A DNA stretch of 64,000 nt from Exilibacterium tricleocarpae (GTDB lineage Bacteria; Pseudomonadota; Gammaproteobacteria; Pseudomonadales; Cellvibrionaceae). Below the pieces are notes generated by a model, which saw only the letters and a program-made list of their open reading frames with translations, ran no database searches and was not told where the DNA came from. Both the position numbers and the translations under genes were made by a program. The number at the start of each line of letters is the position of its first letter. Position 1 is the stretch's first letter. Positions 25,999-33,880 of this stretch are shown one piece after another. The stretch is from assembly GCF_007004655.1 (NCBI RefSeq), contig NZ_ML660088.1, positions 326,840-390,839 on the forward strand, in the 5' to 3' direction.

Positions 25999-26937
25999 GT
26001 GATAGACCTGAACGCGATGATCATGTTCGCCAAGGTGGTGGAGGCACAGAGCTACACCCAGGCGGCGCGGGAGCTGGGGATCCCCAAATCCACGATCAGC
26101 CGCAAAATCTCCCAGATAGAGGAACAGCTGGGTGTGCGTTTGTTGCAGCGCAACTCACGCAGCCTCAGCTTGACGGAACTTGGTTCCCGGGTTTACGAGA
26201 ACTGCGTCACCATTCTGCACGAAATGGAATCGGTTCAGGCAACGATTGAAAATTCGCGGCAACAGGTATCCGGCGCGTTAAAAGTCGCCGTGCCCATCTC
26301 GCTCAACCAGGACGTTATCGCCACTCTGTGCGCCGGTTTTTTGAAAAAACATCCCAAGGTCGATCTGGATATTCAGTTCAGTGACGGCAATGTCGATTTG
26401 ATTCGCAGCGGCTACGATATCGCGGTGATGTTCGGCCCCCTGACCAGTTCCGATCTGGTGGCGCGGCTGCTGTTCGAGCGGGCTATGATCCTGGTGGCGA
26501 GCCCGGCCTACCTGCGCACCCGGGGCCGCCCCCATGCGCCGCAGGAACTGAGTCAACACCAGGGCATTCTGCTGGGCAGTCACAGCAGCGCCCCCATCTG
26601 GCCGCTCGGGACGGGCAATCAGAAGAGCCTGGTCAGTTTCCGGGCCAAGGTTTGCGCCAACTCCTCCACCACGGTCAAGCAGATGGCGGTAGCGGGGCTG
26701 GGTATCGCGATGATGACCGAGGCCCAGTGTCGCCGGGAACTGCAAAACGGCACCCTGGTGCAGGTCTTAAAGGAGTGCCCGATTGAACCGCTGAAAGCCT
26801 ACGGACTCTACTCCAGCCGCTATCAACTGGCACCCAAGATAACCGTGTTCCTGGACTATTTCGCCCGCCATATCGACAACCACGAGTCCCAACAGCCGGT
26901 GCAGTTGACCCCGGTGCGGGCGGTCCCGCGACCTTAG
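25999..26937 (+). CDS. LysR-family transcriptional regulator
   Basis: This is a 312-residue DNA-binding regulator. The winged helix-turn-helix occupies residues 1-60 (FAKVVEAQSYTQAARELGIP then STISRKISQIEEQLGVRLL), followed by a linker helix and a periplasmic-binding-type effector domain. The pattern is closest to the CrgA/AaeR-like branch with LKVAVPISLNQ. GTG 25999 is my choice because GGAGGT precedes it by 10 nt and the DLNAMIMF start is typical; ATG 25978 adds seven residues. It diverges from the single-chain carboxylase and is its probable regulator. The ligand may be an acyl-CoA or acid, which is inference. Confidence 0.92.
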   Translation: MIDLNAMIMFAKVVEAQSYTQAARELGIPKSTISRKISQIEEQLGVRLLQRNSRSLSLTELGSRVYENCVTILHEMESVQATIENSRQQVSGALKVAVPISLNQDVIATLCAGFLKKHPKVDLDIQFSDGNVDLIRSGYDIAVMFGPLTSSDLVARLLFERAMILVASPAYLRTRGRPHAPQELSQHQGILLGSHSSAPIWPLGTGNQKSLVSFRAKVCANSSTTVKQMAVAGLGIAMMTEAQCRRELQNGTLVQVLKECPIEPLKAYGLYSSRYQLAPKITVFLDYFARHIDNHESQQPVQLTPVRAVPRP

Positions 26938-26942
26938 AGGGA

Positions 26943-27314
26943 CTAAAACGTCAGTACCCCGGAGGCCTCGCCGATACCCGCTTCGGTAACCTGCACCCGC
27001 ACCGGCTCGCTGATCACCGACATATAAACCGGAAAGCCCACCACGTAGGAGGTGCGGTAGTAATAGGTGCCGGGGGGTTTTGAGAATTCCATAAACGCCG
27101 GCGCATTGGCAAAGCTGCTGATCACCTGCCAGTTGATCCCGTCGGTGCTCTCCTGCAGATAGTACAGATTCCAGCTCACGGTGTAATTGCCGTTGCTGAT
27201 GGCGGGCGCCGAGGGCGGCGGCCCCTCGATCTGTGCAGTTGCGGCCGCAGCCAGCAGCAAGGCGGCAACGATGATGACAATTCGGGATAAGATGGATCGA
27301 TTTACCAGGCCCAT
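26943..27314 (-). CDS. Small secreted protein with an FnIII-like beta domain
   Basis: I do not recognise the family. The 123-residue product starts at ATG 27314 behind AGGAGAG and has a signal peptide (hydrophobic IVIIVAALLLAAAATA, cleavage near AAATA-Q). The mature part of about 95 residues alternates hydrophobic and aromatic residues (YTVSWNLYYLQESTDGINW, PPGTYYYRTSYV, SEPVRVQVTE) like a single fibronectin type III domain. No catalytic motif, cysteine or anchor is visible. It converges with lysR with 5 bp between the stops. A periplasmic or extracellular binding role is possible. Confidence 0.7.
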   Translation of the reverse strand: MGLVNRSILSRIVIIVAALLLAAAATAQIEGPPPSAPAISNGNYTVSWNLYYLQESTDGINWQVISSFANAPAFMEFSKPPGTYYYRTSYVVGFPVYMSVISEPVRVQVTEAGIGEASGVLTF

Positions 27315-27694
27315 GACACTCTCCTGCCCAATGATATTGTTAAACACTTGTTTGGTCCCGACGACAATGGCGACTGCAGTTTAACCCGGCCGCTGCCCGG
27401 CAGCGATGGCCGAAACGCCAAGAGCGGCATTGGTTCACAAACCGACTGACGGCACAGAACACCGCTATTATGACGCGCAAGTTTGCCTTAGGCCATACTT
27501 TTAACCCCTAGCTGAGGCTAATATTTGCCGCGGTGACGACATCCACTGCGAATGAATGGTGCGCCTGGGGATTTTCCGGGGCTCTGGCGGCTGTAACTGC
27601 CGGTGACGATTGGCACTAGGCTCAGGCGGCTACTTTCTCCTCGGGGTACCTCCTTCTGGTGGTGGTACTTAGTAGGGGCAGTGCCAATCGATTC

Positions 27695-27826
27695 GGTCTT
27701 AACCCGGTGTAGGGGTTCGAGACACGTTGCAAGTACATCCCTGTAAACTCGCCTAAAGCGCCTACTTTTGGTCCCGACAGCATCCCTGCTGTCGAGAGTC
27801 TCGAACCCCTACACCGGGTTAGGACC
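27695..27826. repeat. Palindromic element P6 (family A)
   Basis: Arms of 29 bp at 27695-27723 and 27798-27826 pair with one mismatch. The inner hairpin CGACAGCATCCCTGCTGTCG is at 27775-27794. The core has a CGCCTAAAGCGCCTACTTTT stretch shared in reverse with P5. The right flank CTACCACCGCAGTACTG resembles the flank of P1. Confidence 0.92.
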
Positions 27827-27870
27827 TACCACCGCAGTACTGTCTATATTGATTAAGAATACCGAAGGGA

Positions 27871-27982
27871 GGTCTGCCTCTAGGCGGAGCTTTCAGAAAC
27901 TCTCGACAGCAGGGATGCTGTCGGGAAGTCCCCAGGGATGGGTTCACGACGTGTTTCTGAAAGCTCCGCCTAGAGGCAGACC
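27871..27982. repeat. Palindromic element P7 (family A)
   Basis: Perfect 30-bp arms lie at 27871-27900 and 27953-27982, with the inner hairpin CGACAGCAGGGATGCTGTCG at 27904-27923. The arms differ from those of P4 at four positions (for example CTCTGGATGGGG versus CTCTAGGCGGAG), and each difference is matched on the opposite arm so that pairing stays perfect. Confidence 0.94.
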
Positions 27983-28092
27983 GGTTTATCGGCACGCTCT
28001 CGCTTAAGCACCACCACCAGAAGGAGGTACCCCGAGGAGAAAGTAGCCGCCTGAGGCAAGTGCTATTACTTTTCATGACCGATTAACGCTTT

Positions 28093-28953
28093 CTAGTCCC
28101 GCCTGACACGCAGAAAGCTCGCAAACCGAGGCACTCCGTTTTTGCTGGTGCCGTAGAATTTGTAGGTAATCACACTGCCCACCGGCGGCGGCCGGCGGCG
28201 CTCGGCATCGGAAAACCCGCTGCCCACGGCAAACCGCACACCCGCCGGCGTCTCCACCACCAGGGCTCCCAGCATACCGGCATATTTACCGCGGCCGGGC
28301 GTATGGGCAATAACTGTCGCCTCGGCGTCGGTGTGGCGTTTCAGCTTCAACAGATCATCCGAGCGACCGCCAGCATACAGGGAGTCACCCCGATGCAACA
28401 TCAACCCTTCCCCGCCGCCGTCCACAACCCGCTCAAGCAGGATCATAAGCTCAGCGTGATCGGCAACCCGGCGCTGCGCCACGGCGTCGATATAAGGTGA
28501 CTCCAAACCCTCGAGCAGTCGCTTCAAGCGCAGCAGGCGCCGGTCGAAAGTGCCGGCGGCCGCGGGCAGGTCGAAGACCATATACCGGATTCGGCGCCAC
28601 TGGCGGTCATCGGGAATCTGGCGCCGCACGGCGCCGGACAGCTCCGCAAAGGTGTCGCGCCCCATCCACAACTCACCGTCCAGCGGCGTGGCCGGGAACC
28701 CATCGGTAAACCAGGCCGGCGCCGCAAAGACGTTGCCCCGCCTGGACAGCAGTTGGCGACCATCCCAGTAGGCCCGCACGCCGTCGAGTTTTTCGCTGAC
28801 CCAGTAATCCTCGAGCGCGATGCCGCGTTCATAAACATTGGCGAGCAGCAACCCGGGGGCAGGCGTTTTGGCCTGGCTTGTGGCCAGGTAGAGAAAAGAA
28901 CCGATAAGGGAGAGAAAAACGACGGACAGCAGGGAAACAATAAAACGCGGCAT
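28093..28953 (-). CDS. ATP-dependent DNA ligase, secreted LigE type
   Basis: This is a minimal nick-sealing ligase of 286 residues. An N-terminal hydrophobic segment (IVSLLSVVFLSLIGSFLYLA) ending near TSQAKT is a signal peptide or anchor, so the enzyme is probably periplasmic, as known for Haemophilus and Neisseria relatives. The adenylated lysine is K55 in motif I, EKLDGVRAYWDG. Other nucleotidyltransferase motifs are RRGN, DGELW, YMVFDL, GEGLMLHR and LLKLKR. A short OB-fold domain follows. No extra DNA-binding domain is present, matching LigE. A role in repair of incoming DNA or extracellular DNA has been proposed for the family. Confidence 0.9.
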   Translation of the reverse strand: MPRFIVSLLSVVFLSLIGSFLYLATSQAKTPAPGLLLANVYERGIALEDYWVSEKLDGVRAYWDGRQLLSRRGNVFAAPAWFTDGFPATPLDGELWMGRDTFAELSGAVRRQIPDDRQWRRIRYMVFDLPAAAGTFDRRLLRLKRLLEGLESPYIDAVAQRRVADHAELMILLERVVDGGGEGLMLHRGDSLYAGGRSDDLLKLKRHTDAEATVIAHTPGRGKYAGMLGALVVETPAGVRFAVGSGFSDAERRRPPPVGSVITYKFYGTSKNGVPRFASFLRVRRD

Positions 28954-29072
28954 GATTTATCCTCCTTGATAAAACCGAGCCGGCAAAGTCTATTAAATCG
29001 AAGAGGTTGTTTCAAGAACCGGCGATGCGACTCTGGCTGATCAAGCAGTACAATGGCCAATATGAAGATCGG

Positions 29073-29261
29073 GGTTGGGTCGGGCTTTCCCAGACCGTGT
29101 GCGGCAGGGATGCTGCGCTCGAGCCCCCAGGGGTGGAGCGGGAAACAGCGAAGCACTGCTTCGCCCCGTGGAACGCCCGAAATCTATGATTTCGGGCTGG
29201 GCCCGCTGGCGGGGGTTGAGGGGGGGCGCCTAGTCCGGGTCTGGGAAAGCCCGACCCAACC
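29073..29261. repeat. Palindromic element P8 (family A, long core)
   Basis: Perfect 24-bp arms at 29073-29096 and 29238-29261 enclose a core that closely matches P2: AGCCCCCAGGGGTGGAGCGG, a GCGAAGCA-C-TGCTTCGC hairpin near 29149, and CCCGAAATC-TAT-GATTTCGGG at 29176-29196. The arms are unrelated to those of P2. It lies in the gap 28954-29351, between the kinase stop and the ligase start, both leftward. Nothing else is recognisable in that gap. Confidence 0.92.
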
Positions 29262-29351
29262 TCGAGCGCCCCGCTCTCAAACAGAATAGTGCTCTAAAAC
29301 AAACCATTGTGGGAATTAGAGAGCCTTACACTCCGGCCACCCGCCGCACCC

Positions 29352-31217
29352 TCAACCGGTATTGGCACCTGGAGGCGTTCGCTTCACTTCGCGATGACCG
29401 GCCCGCTTGGGGTCGCGCAATGAAAACCTATCCGGCTGTCTATCCATATGGGGGAAAAACTTGGTGTCTTTGTAGGGCAGCTTCATAAAGCCCGATACCC
29501 CAAGGCCGCGAATCAGGTGCAGGTTTTCGAGTATGGCGTCGAGACAGCCCTGAAATTCGTCCCGGCGCGCCGGGTCCAGCAGTTTCAGGTAGTTGTGTAT
29601 CTTCAGGTCGTACTCCAGGCTCTCGAAAATAATACAGCCGGTGTGGTGAATGGCGTTCATGGTGGCCAGGGTATCGCGGATGACGTTCGGCAGTTCCAGC
29701 ATTTCGTCGGGATCGTCACCGTCTTCAAAATACGAGTGCAGGCGGCTCTCGTCCTCGAGCACCGGTGCTTCGCTGATCTCAAACGGAATCCGCATCTCAG
29801 CGGTCACCGCAAACGCTTGGTCCTGGTGGGCGCGCTCCACATGCAGCGTCTTGCGGGCATCGAACATACAGCTTTTGAATACCCCGGTTTTGCAAATCGC
29901 CTGGCCCAGGTAAACCATGTTGTTGACCGCGCTCACGAAGGCCGGCAACAAACTCTTGTCGTATAGATTCAAACTGGAATCGATATAAATACCGCCGTGA
30001 TCCCAGTGAATCGCCAGGCCGCCAACCACCGGATAATCCCCCAGGCGACTGACCGCCGTGATGAACGCTTTTTCGGTATCGCCCATGCCGCTGAGATAGT
30101 TTTTGTAGTAGCGGTCCAACTCGGTGGCATCGATATCGGCAAAGACTTTTTCGTCCATCTCGCGGCGTAAGAACGATTTGCGCGAGCTGTAAACCACGGT
30201 ATCCAACGCCTGGTATTCGGCACTGAGCCAGACCGGAATCAGCGGCACGGCGTCGTTGCGTTCCTCAGACCCGGTAACGATATGGCGCATATAGCGCATA
30301 TTTTTGAGGAAGTAATCACCGGCCTCCTCGCGCCGTTTTTTGTCTTCCGCCAGCATGCCGGACAACGTCTTGGCAAACTCCACCGGCAGTCTCAGGGAAT
30401 TGGCGGTGATAACCTTGCTGCCAAAGCGACTCGATTGTGCAGAGGCCAGCGCATAGAGCGTGCCCGCCACCCCCTGCTCGTCGAAACGCGGCGTCGACAA
30501 ACCGCCCTGCAACTGGTCGGCACCGATAAAATAGATATCCCCCAATTTGGCATTGGTCTGGTAAAGGTCGTTCGACAGCGTGTTGAGACCGGCGGCGGCG
30601 TAGTGCTGGCCCCGCTCATCTATCTGTGCAAACACCGCCGCGCCCCAGTCGATCAGGCCGATGCGTTCGGTCTGCGGATTGAATACGATATTGGAGGGTT
30701 TGATATCACCGTGCACTACCGGCGCGCGCCCGGCAGCCCGCGCAGCGGCCCGCACCTGCAACAGAATATCGGCCAGCTGCGCGGCGATCTTCAACAACAG
30801 CCGCGCCGGCAGGCGGCCCCGCTCGCGGGACAGTTGTTCCAGGTTGATCCCGCTGACCCGCTCCATCATCAGGATCGATTGACCCCGCACACACTGGAAT
30901 TCAATAAAAGCCGGAATGTTGGAATGCGGCACCTGGGACAGCATATAACCCTCTTCCTCCAGGCGTTCCTGAACATGCCTGGGCAGGGTTATGCGGGAAA
31001 ACTTGAACACATACTCGCAGCCGTTGGCGGCATTGGCGGCAAATACAAAGGCGTAGGCGCCCTTGCCGATCAGCTCGATATCGCTGTAGCCGAGCCGCGC
31101 CAGTTGCGCCTCGCAGAGATCGAGCCAGTCCTTGAGTTTCTGCGCATCGCGGTGGCTCAGCAGATAGATGGACTGCTCTTCATTGATGTAGAAATGGTGA
31201 AGATGCCGACTTTCCAT
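29352..31217 (-). CDS. Ser/Thr protein kinase-like protein with a large unknown C-terminal domain
   Basis: A 621-residue cytoplasmic protein with no membrane segment. Residues 45-300 are a eukaryotic-type kinase domain with the catalytic residues kept: glycine loop IGKGAYAFVFAA (50-61), ATP lysine K72 (YVFKFSR), catalytic loop HGDIKPSNIVF (D171, K173, N176) and metal-binding DWG at D190. The loop has HGD instead of HRD, so activation may not need loop phosphorylation. Residues 300-621 match no family I know. ATG 31217 follows GAGGT. No phosphatase or obvious target gene is adjacent. It lies downstream of bkdB on the same strand but 329 bp away. Kinase activity is likely but unproven. Confidence 0.8.
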   Translation of the reverse strand: MESRHLHHFYINEEQSIYLLSHRDAQKLKDWLDLCEAQLARLGYSDIELIGKGAYAFVFAANAANGCEYVFKFSRITLPRHVQERLEEEGYMLSQVPHSNIPAFIEFQCVRGQSILMMERVSGINLEQLSRERGRLPARLLLKIAAQLADILLQVRAAARAAGRAPVVHGDIKPSNIVFNPQTERIGLIDWGAAVFAQIDERGQHYAAAGLNTLSNDLYQTNAKLGDIYFIGADQLQGGLSTPRFDEQGVAGTLYALASAQSSRFGSKVITANSLRLPVEFAKTLSGMLAEDKKRREEAGDYFLKNMRYMRHIVTGSEERNDAVPLIPVWLSAEYQALDTVVYSSRKSFLRREMDEKVFADIDATELDRYYKNYLSGMGDTEKAFITAVSRLGDYPVVGGLAIHWDHGGIYIDSSLNLYDKSLLPAFVSAVNNMVYLGQAICKTGVFKSCMFDARKTLHVERAHQDQAFAVTAEMRIPFEISEAPVLEDESRLHSYFEDGDDPDEMLELPNVIRDTLATMNAIHHTGCIIFESLEYDLKIHNYLKLLDPARRDEFQGCLDAILENLHLIRGLGVSGFMKLPYKDTKFFPHMDRQPDRFSLRDPKRAGHREVKRTPPGANTG

Positions 31218-31409
31218 ACTAGACCTCAGTGGCACTCGCTTCAGGGGTCTGCTTTCGTTTAAAGCGCCCCTACTCTCGCTTTAGGCGCCTACTTTAAGGC
31301 GCCTGGATAGTTTAGCGTTCTAAACTTTTTATGTGCCACTCCACGACCCGGCGGGGGTGCGCGGTCCCGATCGGGCGCAAGCTTGCCTGTCGCCCCGGCG
31401 GCTGCGGAA

Positions 31410-31516
31410 CTCAACAGCAGTGTTGAGGGACGCCTGCAACTTAGCAACCAACTAAAATTTGCTGCGTTGTGCCACCCCGACGATGCACACTTAAGTAGCA
31501 AAGTTGCAGGCGTCCC
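31410..31516. repeat. Inverted repeats downstream of bkdB
   Basis: A small perfect hairpin CTCAACA-GCAG-TGTTGAG (31410-31427) adjoins a 16-bp inverted pair GGGACGCCTGCAACTT (31427-31442) and its complement at 31501-31516 with a 58-nt loop. It fills the gap between the bkdB stop (31547) and the kinase start. No T-run follows, so it is not an obvious intrinsic terminator. Further left, 31280-31310 repeats the GCGCCTACTTT module of P5 and P6. Confidence 0.75.
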
Positions 31517-31546
31517 CCGAGGGCGGACGCAAACCGGCCCTTGTCT

Positions 31547-32845
31547 TCAGCTCATGGCAACCAGCATCGATGCCGGCTGTTCCAGATACTCCTTCCACTG
31601 GTTGCAAAAACGCGCAATAGTACCGCCATCGATAACCCGGTGATCGCCGGACCAGCTAACAGTCATAATCTTGCGGGCCACCACTTGCCCGGCGGCATCG
31701 AAACGCGGCAACTCCTGCACCTTACCGAGGGCAACAATAGCCACCTCCGGTTTCGTGATCAGCGGGGTGGCCGCAGTGCCGCCAATCGCCCCCACATTGG
31801 AGATGGTAATGGTGCCGCCCTTTAAGTCTTCCGGGCTGACCCTACCGGCCCTGGCCACTTCGGTCAACCGCGTGACTTCGGCAGCTATCTCCAATATTGA
31901 CAGGTTTTGTACATTTTTTACGTTGGGTACCAACAGGCCAACTTTAGCATCTACCGCCATTCCAATATTGTGGCTGGCCTTGTAATACAGTTCGGTAAAC
32001 GCTTCATTGACCTGGCTGTTGATGATCGGGTATTCCTTCAGCGCCAGGGACAGCGCTTTCATAAACAGCGGCATCATCGTCAGTTTGATGCCCTCGGCGG
32101 CGTATTTTTCTTTCAATTGTAACCGCAGCGCCACCAACTCTGTGATATCCACTTCATCGACATAGGTGAAATGGGGAATCGTCGATACCGACTCCACCAT
32201 GCGTTTCGCCATCACCGCCTTGATGCGCTGAATCGGCTCCACCCGGTCCCGTGCCTGATCCGTCACCGGGGTTGCCACCTCCGGCTCGAGCGGCGCCGTG
32301 CCGGCACCGGCGGCTGCCGGGGTGCCGGCGCCAGCGATATAGTTCAACACATCTTCTTTTAGAATCCGGCCGTTTTTGCCGGTGCCGGGTACCAGACTCA
32401 GGGTAATGGCGTTTTCCCGGGCGATACGCCGCACGGCGGGTGTGGTCAGGACCTTGTCCCCACCGGCAGCCGACTGCTGGTGCGCCGCCGCGGGCTTGTC
32501 GATCGCCGTCGCCGGCTGCGCGACCGCGGCCGCCTGCGGCGCCTCGGCAACAGCAGCAGCACCCTCGCCGCCGCTTCCGTTGCCGCCTTTGTCGCCGTTG
32601 CCACCCTCGTCGATATCGATGGCAAACAGCGGCGAATGCACCTTGGCGATATCGCCCTGCTCGTAATAGAGCTTGACCACCCGACCGTTGTGCATGGAGG
32701 GAATTTCAACCACCGCCTTATCGGTGCTGACATCGGCTACCGGTTGATCCTCTTCAATCAGGTCGCCCTCTTTCACCCGCCACTCGATAATTTCACATTC
32801 GACGATGCCCTCGCCGATATCGGGTAAGATAAAGTCTTTACTCAT
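31547..32845 (-). CDS. bkdB: Branched-chain 2-oxoacid dehydrogenase E2 (lipoamide acyltransferase)
   Basis: This is the core subunit of the complex that decarboxylates the 2-oxoacids of leucine, isoleucine and valine to acyl-CoA. The 432-residue protein has one lipoyl domain with acceptor K43 in STDKAVVEIPS, then a Gly/Ala/Pro-rich linker (residues 83-130), an E3/E1-binding domain (TPAVRRIARENAI to ILKEDVLNYI), and a catalytic domain ending in the active-site motif SGDHRVIDGGTIARF. Gene order E1alpha-E1beta-E2 is usual for bkd operons. The E3 dihydrolipoamide dehydrogenase that normally follows is absent, so E3 must be shared from elsewhere. Confidence 0.95.
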   Translation of the reverse strand: MSKDFILPDIGEGIVECEIIEWRVKEGDLIEEDQPVADVSTDKAVVEIPSMHNGRVVKLYYEQGDIAKVHSPLFAIDIDEGGNGDKGGNGSGGEGAAAVAEAPQAAAVAQPATAIDKPAAAHQQSAAGGDKVLTTPAVRRIARENAITLSLVPGTGKNGRILKEDVLNYIAGAGTPAAAGAGTAPLEPEVATPVTDQARDRVEPIQRIKAVMAKRMVESVSTIPHFTYVDEVDITELVALRLQLKEKYAAEGIKLTMMPLFMKALSLALKEYPIINSQVNEAFTELYYKASHNIGMAVDAKVGLLVPNVKNVQNLSILEIAAEVTRLTEVARAGRVSPEDLKGGTITISNVGAIGGTAATPLITKPEVAIVALGKVQELPRFDAAGQVVARKIMTVSWSGDHRVIDGGTIARFCNQWKEYLEQPASMLVAMS

Positions 32846-32899
32846 TATGTCCTCTCCTCACTGCGCCAACGGTTGCAGCAACCATCACCACCGCCTCGT

Positions 32900-33877
32900 T
32901 CAGTAGGAAACCGTCGCCTTGATGGCTTCATAGACTTTCAGCTGATCGGGCAGATATTCTTTTTCGTGTACCAGCGGAAACGGGGTGTCGAGACCGGTGA
33001 CCCGGCAGATGGGCGCCTCCAGCGACAAAAAGCAGCGCTCTTGAATCGCCGCACATATCTCACCGGCGAAGCCGCCGGTGCGCGGCGCCTCATGGCTGAC
33101 AATCAGACGCCCGGTTTTGCTGACCGAGGCGGCCAGGGTTTCTTCGTCCCAGGGCAGCAGGGTGCGCAAATCGATCAGCTCGCAGGAGATACCGTCGGCC
33201 TCGGCCAGTTCCGCCGCCTGGCGCAGGTAGTCCATCTGGGCGCCCCAGGCGACCAGGGTGATATCGTCTCCCTCGCGCACAACTTCGGCACGCCCCAGGG
33301 GCAATTCGTAATCGTCCTCCGGCACCTCGCCCTGCGCTGCCCGGTACAGGCGCTTGGGTTCGAAGAACAGAATCGGGTTGGGGTCCCTGATGGCCGCCAG
33401 CAGTAACCCCTTGGCCTGGTAGGGCGTGCTGGGCACCACCACTTTGAGACCGGGGGTGTGGCAGAAGTAGGACTCCGGCGACTGGGAATGGTAGAGCCCG
33501 CCGGCAATACCGCCGCCGTAGGGAGTGCGGATGGTCAACCCCGCCACATTGAATTCGTTGCCCGAGCGATAGCGAAACTTTGCCGCCTCGTTGACGAGTT
33601 GATCGAAGGCCGGAAAGATATAATCGGCGAACTGAATTTCCGCCACCGGCACTGAACCCTGGGCGGCCAGGCCAATGGCAAAACCCGCAATGCCCTGTTC
33701 GGTCAGCGGTGTATTGAAACAGCGTTCGCGGCCGTACTTTTCCTGCAGGTGGCTGGTGGCCCGGAAGACGCCGCCGAACTTGCCCACATCCTCGCCCAGG
33801 CAGATCACCCGCCGGTTGTCGGCCATGGCGATATCCAGCGCGTTGTTGACAGCCTGTAACAAATTCATCGTCGCCAT
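32900..33877 (-). CDS. bkdA2: Branched-chain 2-oxoacid dehydrogenase E1 beta subunit
   Basis: The 325-residue transketolase-type subunit forms the thiamine diphosphate site with E1alpha. Recognised from [57 protein letters not shown], and the C-terminal [14 protein letters not shown]. It starts 3 nt after the E1alpha stop (stop TAG then ACG-ATG), which indicates translational coupling; MATMNLLQ has a second ATG three codons on. Followed after 54 bp by bkdB. Confidence 0.95.
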   Translation of the reverse strand: MATMNLLQAVNNALDIAMADNRRVICLGEDVGKFGGVFRATSHLQEKYGRERCFNTPLTEQGIAGFAIGLAAQGSVPVAEIQFADYIFPAFDQLVNEAAKFRYRSGNEFNVAGLTIRTPYGGGIAGGLYHSQSPESYFCHTPGLKVVVPSTPYQAKGLLLAAIRDPNPILFFEPKRLYRAAQGEVPEDDYELPLGRAEVVREGDDITLVAWGAQMDYLRQAAELAEADGISCELIDLRTLLPWDEETLAASVSKTGRLIVSHEAPRTGGFAGEICAAIQERCFLSLEAPICRVTGLDTPFPLVHEKEYLPDQLKVYEAIKATVSY

Positions 33878-33880
33878 CGT

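Larger units (their letters stand above)
27621..28055. repeat. 435-bp nested palindrome enclosing elements P6 and P7
   Basis: Outer arms of 50 bp at 27621-27670 and 28006-28055 match with one mismatch. Inside lie two complete family-A palindromes in tandem, P6 (27695-27826) and P7 (27871-27982), each with its own arms and inner hairpin. That makes three levels of inverted symmetry. The outer arms share no sequence with the P6 or P7 arms. The whole lies between a leftward small-protein gene and the 3' end of a leftward ligase gene. The rest of 27315-28092 shows nothing recognisable. Confidence 0.92.
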
